Assembly (NCBI GenBank): GCA_004352715.1
Contig: SCFE01000059.1
Coordinates: 1,036,184 to 1,100,183, forward strand
DNA: 64,000 bases
Direction: 5' to 3'
From: Hofstenia miamia
Taxonomy: Eukaryota > Xenacoelomorpha > Acoela
In this document: positions 50,101-62,100 of the stretch, one piece after another
Position numbering within the stretch: the stretch's first letter is position 1
Layout: the number at the start of each line of letters is the position of its first letter
The notes under the pieces: generated by a model
The model's input: the letters and a program-made list of their open reading frames with translations, nothing else
Database searches by the model: none
Told to the model about the DNA's origin: nothing
Made by a program: the position numbers and the translations under genes

Positions 50101-53100
50101 ATCCAAAAAGTATGATAACACATGCAGGTTTTTAGCAAAAATGTGAGGAAACTTTAACATATTTAGGATTAGAAATTTCATAAATTTCTTCATAATCACT
50201 GCTCGTTATTATGGATCTATGACAGTTACTCTTCTGCTTAAAACCAGTTGTGTCGATGTCTGCTGAGTAAATTCCTCTGTTACTTTTATTCGAGTTTCAA
50301 CTTTGTCTATCTAAAATTGCTTTAGTAGACGCATTATACATTAACAGAATAATTATAGAAAATGTACTTCTTATTTTTTTCTAAAAATCATTGAAATCTC
50401 GTAGTATTGGGAGTTATTCTTATGGGAAGTTTGGGTGAAATTGAAGAAGGTTGGCTGCATTTCGTTTGGGGTACAAGCAAATTGACCTGCCTTCCAATCA
50501 ATTTGTGGTAACATACTCCTCACTTCAACAATAGCAAAACTGTCATCCATTACTGCAACCAGATCATTAATTACTAGATCTACAATGTAGGTTGCAAAAA
50601 ATATAGATTTGGTGCTAACTAAATATACGTTGCTTTTTAAATACAAGAGAAATATTAATTTTTCTGATAGAGTAAAATCTGGACAATCAATTTTTACTAC
50701 ACACTAAATGATGAATGGATTAATCTAATTATAAGAAATTCAAGTGTTAAGTTGATGGGGAGTGCAATACAGTTGTATGGAATTTTTATAATGCGAATAT
50801 TCTATACGATTTCACTTGCACTTAAAAGTTCCAAAATCAATTGAACATACAGAGGTGTTAAAATATTTAAGATAAAATTTTTACCAAGATGAACTTAGAA
50901 GAAGCGCTTTCATAGAAACTGATGATTTTACAGCATTTTCCATTTTTGAACTGTTCATTCCGTGGGAATTTATGATATCCTAAACAAAATGTTTCAGTCG
51001 CAAGATAATTTTGTATCCAGACAATAAATTCTTAATTAATTTGCATCAAAAACTCGGTAATAACCAACGTGTAAGTAGCCAAATATCTTGCGGTAAATAA
51101 AATGCAGTAAAACTAGAGACAAAAAAGGATTTTACAAATCAATTACAGAGAATGTAAGTTTACAACTAAAAACATTTTTCCTCGCTCGCAAAGAATTTCC
51201 TATAAGTCATCGTAGCTGCAATTGATTAAATTGAACAACTGCATAACGCAACATAGTGCTTAACAATAGTCTAAGACCACCTCTATTTTCTTGCTATTTA
51301 CAGCAGGAAAGAGTGAAGATATCTATTTAAGTAAACAGAAGCAACACAAACATTGTTCTAATGAAAACAAGTTTTCACAATCATTTCATGTGCAATATTT
51401 CATTAATAATTGGAACCATTACGATTTTTTATGATTCTTTAATCCTTTGTGACATTGAGTCAACTGATTATATCCAATAGTCTGACAACGCTGCACCAAA
51501 CGTTTTTGATTGTCCTATTGAATTGCAGCAAATTGGAGGGATCATGGACAGGAACTTTATCCTTCATTACAGTCCACGAATTGTCCAAATCGTTTAAGTT
51601 TGCGGATTTACCCTTATCAATCAAAGATCTGTTGAATGAGAACCAAGTGGAAACAATTTTTGACCGATGGCACAATGCACCATCGTGCATGAGGGTAGAG
51701 CACCTTGAATAATCTGTATGCTGAACTGTGACTGCAGACAGTATTTCAGTTATATGGCACCATTTATGGTTGTGTTTGGGGTTAAAAATCTCCTCAAGTC
51801 ACCTCAACTCTTGCTGAAAAGCATCCCTAAATCATAATGGATTTTGGGTTCTTATGCTTGGTACATTCTATTAGCAGTAATATCGGTGCCCTCTCTGTTT
51901 TTGTCATTGAATATACCTGTGAATTTGATAATGCAATAATCGCGTTGCGATTTTCCACATTTTGTAGAGGCATGGGCCTGAGTATACATATTACTTGAGA
52001 GCGATTCATCTGCTCTCATTTGTTTGAATTGATGAAAGTTGCTGGAAATACGAAGAAGGAAACAGTGTTTTAGAGCTGTAATAAAGGTCTAGTACATTTA
52101 AATCAAAAGTAGTGACTAATCACTAAGATTAATGTTAGAAATTTCATTATTATTATGCAATTAGCATAATAAAAGTTAACCTCTTAACCACCAAAAAATC
52201 AGCTTTTTCATCAAACCAATTCCGCACAGATACATGTAGTCTAGTGGAAAGTCCTTTACTATATCTAGATATGGTAATTGTTCAAATGATCAATTACCAG
52301 AGTAGTGACCTGATTGGAACCGCAAGCGAAATGATTCATCACTACTCGGATTTCCTTATTATACAGTACATATAGTAATAACTAGCAATATGTTAAAATA
52401 TTGTTATTGGTGGACTGTAATGGAATTTATTTTAAAATATGTTCCGCACATACCGATAAAGTTACCGATAGCTTGCATAGCAATAATGATTAAAAAAGCA
52501 AAAATAATTATTTCAATTTGGCTAAAATCTATTATGTAAAATCACGCGTTTCCATATCCGGTGTGAACTGTATAATATTGTCTAAGCAATTATAGTATAG
52601 GAAAAAACAAAGTGCGCTGCAATTTCGCATCAGCTGCGAAGATGAAACGGCAGAAAATCGTTTAAGTAACCCTTCTAAATGATCCCAGCTTTTCCTTAAA
52701 ATCCAGAGCAGCGGAATATTGTTGCGTGAGGACTGATTATACTTTGGTTGTTTATCAAGTTCAACGAAATAATTAAAAGATTCAAAGTTCTTTTGTTGGG
52801 TAAAACTGATCCTGCTTCAATCAGTACGCAATAATATTATTTTGCTACTCATAATTGCAACAAACTACCAGTGTATCAAAAAATGCAAATGGGCATCTCA
52901 ACATTTGAGGTCAGAATTTGTAGGTCAAATTTTGCCTCGATAAATTAAACAACAATCTCTTGTATATTATAATTTTAAAAAAAGAGTCTAAAAATTATAA
53001 CTCGATAATGAAATTTAAATAATTATTGATTCATAAAAAAATTTTTTGGAAATTTATTTTTAATCAAATATTCAATATCTTGTATGGGTTGTGTAAACCA

Positions 53101-56100
53101 AATTTACATTTCTAAATATCATTTAGCACTATGAAATGGATTCTTCCACGTTTCGAATATAAGAGATTAACAGCTGAAATCTTTTCTCGTTTTAAGGTAT
53201 ATTTTTAGATGAATGTGACGTCAATTTTGGATGAAGTCAATTATCTTCATGGTTGTTTGGGACTTGATGAAAATAATGTTTCATTCCTGCAACATGTTCA
53301 TACAGACAAAGCAATAAGAGAAGCGAGCACGGCAGCTGATCGAGAACTGTCAGCTCATTTTGTTGAGATGGACATGCGAAAGGATGTGTTCGATGCATAT
53401 GTTAAGTTCCAATCGTCAACTGAAGGTAAACTAATTATGCCAAATAATTAACATTAGGCCAAATATTGTGTTATTTGCATTAATTTTTTTCAACTTCTTT
53501 TTTCAAATTCCATATTTATTATAGTTTATTGTTTTGTGTCTGATTGCAGTATTTCTAAAGTTAAAGTCTTGATTCAACATTTATGTTTTAATCGTGTAAA
53601 AACGTATGCAAGTAAGGTTCGAAGTTATAAGTATTTAAATTGTATTTCTGGATTTGGCTTCATTTACATTTGAAATTCACACATTAAGTTGGTATAGTTT
53701 TTAAAGCTTGCCCTATAACATCCATCAAAGACAAAACCGATGTACCAAGCAATGATGTGATATAAACGCATGTAGATAAATACCGACCGGTAATACGTCA
53801 ATTCCTACTCTAACTGAATTCTGATGTATTTAGCAATAATAGCTTTAGAAAGGTTCCTAAGTTCTATGTGTCAATTAGAATGTGTATTAGGTATATTGTT
53901 TTAGGCGCTAAAATCGAGGGCATAAATAAACGTTTTCTGGAAAGATTAATTCGCAGTGGCCGTCGTAGTGGTCTTCACCTCGATAAAGACAAACGCGATC
54001 GCATCACGACGTTGAAGAAACGAATGAAGGACATCGCTATCACTTATAATAAAAACTGCAACGATGAAAATTCAAAGCATACATTCACTAAAAATCAACT
54101 AAAAGGTCAATACATTTACTAATAAATTTTTGAAACAGATTCTCAACACAAAATCTTGTCGTTTAATACCAATGCAGCAAAAAGTTTTTGTGTTAAACCC
54201 CAGAGTTCTGTGAATTTTAGTTGCAATTGTTTGTCTAAAACCAGACTTTTAGGGCATTTATGTTCAATTTGAAGTTTCCTTTTATAATTTATTATAATAA
54301 ATATTTGTTAATTAGGTTTACCTGAGGATTTTCTGAAATCGAGGCAAAAAGGCGACTGTTACGAACTTACGCTGCAGTACCCAGATTATTTTCCACTTAG
54401 TAAAAAGTGTGCTGTAGCAGAAACTCGTAAATATATGAGTACAGCAATGGAATCCAGATGTCTGCCTGACAATGCCAACATCCTAGAGGTAATTCTTTAC
54501 TAAAATGCGGTATATGTATGAATGGCGATTGAACAATATATTATTGTATTAGTGCAGTATATCAAGCTGCTTACTTTTAGAATACTGATTTCAAGTGATC
54601 TTTTGTAGGAATTAATTGAACATCGTTTCGAACTCTCTGAAATTCTAGGATACCCCACTCATGCAGACTTTGTAACCGAAACTAGAATGGCGAAATCCGC
54701 CAAAGCCGTAAAAGATTTCTTAGAAGATCTCAATGTTAAACTACAGCCTCTTTGGGAGAAAGAGATACAAGAATTTTTACAATACAAGCAGCAAGAATGC
54801 GAGGAATCAGGTAAATAATATGCGTATGCTAAGTTGCTTACAGCATTCGAATGCTAAATTGTTCACCCGCTTGATTTATTTCTTAGGTGATGACTTTGAT
54901 GGCAAAATTAACATGTGGGATTTCCGTTATTTCGCTAACATGGCTGAAGAGAAACGATATAAAGTTGATCATGTTAAACTAGCCGAATATTTTCCCACTA
55001 ATCATGTGGTTGATGTCACTCTGCAAATCTACCAGGAGCTACTAAGTGTTGTGTTTAAGAAAATTAACAATGCTCCTGTATGGGCAACAGATGTGGAATT
55101 ATTTGAGGTTAAGGACAAGAACAGTGGTAATCTCATGGGTTATTTCTATTTGGATTTATTTCCACGAGATGGAAAGTTCAGTCATGCTGCATGCTTTCCT
55201 TTACAATCTGCATACATTCGTAAAGATGGCAGTCGCCAGGTATATTCTATTATTAATTCTAATGTAATCATGGTTGATTGTATTTCTTTTGAAATTTGTT
55301 GATCAAGCTTCAACTTCAAACCTAGAATTGATCGCTTATTAGCAATTTCATCCATGGTGATGCCAAATGGCAACACTTATTGTTTTACAAATATACTCGA
55401 CAACATGCATTAATTGTGCTAAGAAATTAACTTTTAACACATCTTTTGAATAATAGTTTTTGTTCACTGTAAGATTAAAATTTTCAGCTGCTTTTAATAC
55501 ATCCATTTTAGGGAAGCAGGATACAATTTGTGCAATGACTTCTTTGTTGTAATCTAGTACTTATAGTAAAAATAACACTATAGGATCCAAATCCGCGCTC
55601 GAAAATAACATTTAGGGAGCAAGCATATTTTCATCAAGAAATATTTTCATTTCTTATTTTCCAATTGCCAACAACATGACATTATTAAGTTATTTGTTCC
55701 TTCTTTTAATCAAATACTCATTGCACACAATTGTTATTAATTGATAATGAATCCGTATTTTCTCCGAAATAAAACCCAAATTATCATGAGATTCCAAAAA
55801 AATTAGAGATATGAAAAAGTTTCTTCTAAGTTTTGTATGCTATGTTTCAATAAATATGATATTTAATTTCACATAAACATATCTTTATTTCAGGAAAACA
55901 ATGTGTGGCAAGTTTAAGCTAATTTATGCTAAAAAAAATTTCAATTTTATTTAATTGTTCCAATTTTTGTGCCTTTACTATTCAATGTTGGGATATGCCA
56001 ATGTGTATTTTTTGATCCAGTTCAATATTGCAGATATCACTATGGTTATTTTAAACTTTGAACATCAAGTCAAGCATCCATCTTTTCTCGCGTGATGTTA

Positions 56101-59100
56101 AAATGACAACTTAGAATTTGATATCTGAAAATTATCTTATAAAATTCAGTCATTCACTAGTTCATGGTCTTGTCATATGACAACTATCAGTGAAGTTAAC
56201 AAAATAAGGTCATATAAAAAATTTTTATTACATAACATGCTATTTTAGTCATAAATATCTAAATTTCAAAACTGAAATAATGTCAAGCTTCACTTATTGC
56301 TGCTTGCTGTTTTGTTTTCCTGTAAACATTTATGAATGTATTGCCACTTTCACTTAGCATGAATATGACTTTAATCAACCCTACCATGAGCTAGACTCCA
56401 CTCATTTAAAAATAGCAACTAAATTTGCTAGTATTGATATAAAAAATTCACTTGGCCGACTGGTACATCTCCTCTGCTCTCTGTGCACTGCTTATTGTTC
56501 TGCTTATATTCTGATCACTAACCAATCTGTATATATCATTTTTAAAAGGGAAAAATTGTATATAATTTAGACATTAAAAAACATTAGGATATTTTTGCAT
56601 AAAATTGTTCCATAGCTAAGATGGTATTTACGTACCCTCACCACTTTTTTGAATGTATTCATAAGTAATAAGTGTTCATTTGTTTTCCTGTCAAATCATT
56701 CTTTCAACATAATGGCCGTTTTAGTTGTAAGTTCTGCTCATGTTTGCATTTAGCCTTACTAAGGCATTCATATAATTTAAATTTACAATATAGATATCTG
56801 TTTGTTTTCAACATTCGTACACAAATTATTCATTTTTAGCTTAGATGATACAGTTTAATTTTTTGTGTGCTTTTCTGTCTTATTTTCTCAATTTTTAAAT
56901 CATGTTGTTTGCAGAAACTAAGATTTTCAACTATTGATTTTCATTGATTTTTAAGAAACTCATTGCAAAGTTGAAATGTTTACGTTTTCCACTTAGGTTC
57001 CTATTTCCGCTGTTGTTGCCAATCTTACGAAGCCAACGGAAGATAAGCCGTCGCTTTTGCAGCATTCAGAAGTGGAGACATTTTTCCATGAGTTTGGCCA
57101 CTGTATGCATGGGATGTGCACTACTTCTGAAATCGCCATGTTTTCTGGAACAGCAGTTGAGCGTGATTTCGTAGAAGCTCCTTCTCAGGTAAATGTTAAA
57201 ACTAGTTTGGTATACCATCCTACCTATAGTATGAAGCGATCCATAAATTCCACGATTTTTAGGAAGTTCTCACACGTTGGAATTTCTCATTGTTACTCAC
57301 ACTTTTCAATTGTTTTATTTTACTATCAACTAATTTAAATTATTCTAAAGAGTAAACTACGATAAAAAATACTTTTTTGACCGTACCAACCGCTACCCCA
57401 AACTTCTTACCCGTATCCGAGAATCAAATTTTCTTCACTGCTATTAAACAATTTGAAAATTTTCAACTACATTTTGAATAGAATTCACATTCATTATATG
57501 TTAATTATTGTAAAATTTTATTATTAAGTGGATTTTCTCATGTGCTGGAACCCCATCTTGGGTGAAAACACCAAGCCGTGGTCTTTAAAAATATCTTGGG
57601 TTTATCATACGTGGTTCGTTCAATAATGGGGACTATCCATTAAGGAGAAAAACAAGACAATGAAATTCAGTGTATTGAACAACTCACAGATCTGCTTTCA
57701 CCAGGTTCCTCCATTTCGCCACCAGCTGATCAAATCTCTCCACGAAGAACGCCTTTGAGAAACCCATCCCTCGACAAATTGCTGCAGCTCAACTTCATCA
57801 TCAAAATGCCTTCCACGAATGTTCTTTTTGAGATGTTTGAATAAATAAAAATCACTGGGCGCTAAGTCTGGGCTATAGGGCGGATGAGCCAGCTTGGAGA
57901 AGCCACAGTTGTTGACGGCGTTCATTGCAGTGCTTGAGTTGTGGACTGGAGCAGTCAGATGGGCCAGTTCCTTGCTTTCCTTCTCTTGGCGACACTTTGT
58001 CAGCAGTTCAGCGAAATGTTTCCCAGTAATGACTGCCCTCGTAGCAAGTAGTCCGTATGGATGACGCCTCGCCTATCCCAGAACACAGACAGCATGTGAC
58101 ATATGCAGTGTGACGTTCCACTTCTCAATTTCAGCGAGGGCTTCTCATATTGCTTGCGCCACTCAGATGATTGCGCTTTGTCTCCGGCAAATACAAACCC
58201 AATGGAGTTTCATCTTCCGTGATTATGTTACGACGAAATTGCTCCCCGTGGTAAGGAAGCAATTCCAAGTTTGTTAGATTGCATTCCAGCCAACGATCCT
58301 TCATTTCCGCTGTGATGAATTTTGGCACAGATCGTGACCACAACTTCCGATAGCCCATGTCAGTAATGATGTCATTGCATGAGCCCACACAGATATGCAG
58401 TTGTCCACCAGTTCAGACACCTTGATTCGCCTGTCCTGACGAATTAATGACTCACATTTTGAAATTTTGTCATCACTTTGGTACTCCACTGCGTCCTTAT
58501 TGACTCACTGACACAAAACTAAAATGTTACAAGTTAATAAAGCAATGAGGCATTCTAAATTGATACATTCTAACAAGGACGTATGTAGCAATAACATAAT
58601 GTAACAATAATGAATTTAACATTTGAAGTTCATTGGTAGTCCGAGCCATTATTGAACGAACCACGTATGTGATTGTAGGGAGCCAAAATGTGATCTGAGT
58701 ATATTGGCCATTAACGGTGATGTTTGAAGATTGCATGAAAATCTTTTTTTCCATATCTGGATTTACCAGCAATTACCATCATCTTCTCATTAAACTACTT
58801 GATCTTTGTGATAATTTGCAATTGCGGTCTTTATAAAGGATGATAACTGGCAAGCTCTTCCAGATTGATGTTCAGTAATCACATTTCCATCTATCTTCCA
58901 TTCAATTCTGAGAAGACTTTTAATATGTGTATTATTTCTATTTGTTAAACATTTGAGTTTCGAATTTAAAAAAAACATCAGTTTTATAAAGCAATGTTTA
59001 AAGTTTGAACTCCTCGAATACAATTTATTTCTTGATTTTTCTTGATTTTAATTTCTCGCGAAAATATGTTCTAGTTTGAAGATGAATGCAGATGGCTACT

Positions 59101-62100
59101 AAATATTTTCTGCATAAACCCTATTTTTTCATCAAAGTTACATATATTATTTGTTTTTACTACCTTTTTCTCTTATATTCGTGCATATAACTTCAATTAT
59201 TTAATTAAAATTGCGATATATTTGGTGACAAATTTGTTATAACAAAGTATTTGAGCATCTTCATGCGTATAAACCATAGCTATATTGTTTTGTTGATTAA
59301 AAATGGTAGAAAAATCATTAATTTTTTATGTTTTAGTGATTTACTTCCAGTTTTATGCGAACTAAGTCAATCCTTACTGGCAGTAATTCACGAAATTATC
59401 CTAAATGCGTAGGATCATAAGTGTAAAAAACTGCAATAATTATTTTGACTTGATATCAGCATATTTTTACTCATGACGCATATAGCTTCTCTGTAGACCC
59501 AGTCTCCAATACAAATGAGATTGTCATTTCAGTAATTTTTGTCACAGTCTTGATGTAACAATTAGATTTCAAAGAAATATCTTGCTAGGTAGTTTTATAT
59601 GCGTTTTGTCAAATATCTGAAAATATTTCATGTCAAGCTGATCTTAAGCTTTTGAATGTTTGAAAAGCAATGTTTATTTTGAATGTACATGACTTGATTT
59701 AAAATGGATGGAGCCAGGTATTGGTCATTTAATTTGAGGATAATATTGCCCAATTGCAGCTGGTGCATTTTTACGAAAAAACTAGTAAATTATTTGTTAA
59801 TGAGGCTTATTGTAAATATATTTTTTAAGATATCTTATTAAAATCTCAGCAATTTGTATAATTTCATATTTTTTTTGGAACATCACGTATCGTCTGTTTT
59901 GGAGTAACCTTTCATCAACTATGTTCTCTCATGGATTGATTTATGATGGTAATGAACTATAAGGGCAAATCGCATATTGGCGCTCGGCTAATGTTTTAAA
60001 TTAAAATGAATTTCTGTTAAAGTTTTCTAGAAACTCATTTACAGTTGTTTAGATGTTAGAAAATTGGGTGTGGAAGAGCGAACCTTTGAAACGATTGTCT
60101 TCACATTATAAAACAGGTGATCCTATTCCGGATGACATGATCAATAGCTTAGTTGCATCGCGTAAAGCCAATGCTGCTATTTTCAACCTTCGTCAAGTAG
60201 CCTTAGCCCTCTTCGACCAAACTCTTCACACAGGGCCACGTAAAGCTGATACTCGCAAAGTTTATGAAGATACTTACAAACGAGTACTAGGAATTTCGGT
60301 TAGTTTTGAATTTTTAATAAATTAGTATATTATACTCTTTTGTTTGAATCTGTCTTGTTAGAATATGTACTGAATAATTTAATGTTAATTGGGTGGTTAC
60401 AAATGTTGTTTTATTCAAAAATGATTTGGCTTTAATGTATCTTTAAACCGTTTTAAATTATTTAAACTAAATTTTTAACTGCAGGTTTATAAGCTAAATT
60501 GCTCTTTTTTTCATATATACAAAAGTAATATAACTATTATCCCGTTAATTCTCGCTGCATAGTTCTGGAAAGCATGTACATTCTTCCTTTGAGGTGGACA
60601 GAGGTGCTTTTGCGAGGTCTTTCCAATATTTCAAATAAAATTTTCGAACTTTGTTGTACCAATTCAGTTCATATTTTCATACCACCTGCGATTAAACACT
60701 GTTGTGCACATCAGGCAGAACCTGTCCACAAACTTCATGCAGAAGAATCCAGATTAGGTAGGCATGGCATATAATGACAAACTGATGTTCATAATTAAGT
60801 GTCTTTCACTTCTTTAATCAAAGAGTTCTCAAAACTTTGTTACGACAGATCCGTACTCAGGATCATTATCCGACAAGACCCCTGGCTGTCACTCAATTGA
60901 GACCATCTCACATTCGTGTACAGTGGCGATATATACTTCTCATCACCCGGTGACACTAATATTCCCAAGTGTTGTAAAAGCTAGCTAATGATAATTGCAT
61001 AATTGACCATTTTAAGCAGGTTTTTTAGCGAATTTTTGTCAGACCTGCTAATTATGCAAATTAAGGATTTCTTCAGAATTTTTCATGCTGTCATTGAAAT
61101 ATGTATGCAAGCAGGTACTGGAATATTTTAAGTCTGCGGAAGTCCTCTATTGCCATTGATTGTTATTGTAGAATAGATTTTACTTTGAGAATCGGTGATA
61201 AAAACTTGAAGATCTGTTAACATCCATATGCAAAAGTTTAGACATGTGCGTTACAGCCTGGATGTGGCACTTATGCAGCACAAGAATGCTTCAGACATTT
61301 TTAAGTCTATTATATTAAAGCATTTTATGTAGGTCTTTTAGCGAATTTTCTTGAGACACTGTAATTTCTACAAATTTAGGATTTCTTCAGAATTTTTCTT
61401 GGTGTAATTGAAATATGTAAGCAAAAAACAGGTAGTGGAATATTTTATCATCCAGAAGCCTTCGTTGTTGTAGAATTTATTTTGCATTGAACGACAGTGA
61501 TACAAATACTAAAAATCTTTATCATCTTTAAGCAGAAGTTTAGTCTGATGTGCGATAAAATCTGGGTGTGGCACTTATACAACACAAAGACTACTTCAAA
61601 ATTTTTTAAAAACTACTATTTATTTGCAAGTTATACAAAATCTAATCATGTTTTGGAAAAAGTGCAATGATTTATGATCGTTGTGTTAGAATTGATTTTT
61701 CCTGAACGGCAGTGATTCATAGATTTGAAAATCTTTGTTATTTTTTAGAATGTGGCATTTTGCAACACAAAGACTACTTTATACCACTGACCTTCCCTAT
61801 CATCGTTCTGCAATTATTGCCATAAATGAACAATCTTGTAATACTTGAGAGTTTTCACAGTTGCAGTTTTTACATAATGTGTAACTAGAAGGAATTAGTG
61901 AAAAAATTATTCAAGTTTCACGTCTTCAAATATTGATACATGGAGAAACTAATATGAAAATTAAATACCCACAACTGAACTTTTGTCAAGGTGAATACCA
62001 ACAAACATATCCGCAATTCCAAATTTCATACAGCTTTTTTTGGTCTGTCTCCATTTATCTCCACAAATTTATCGTGACTGTATTTTGATCTGGTATTAGA

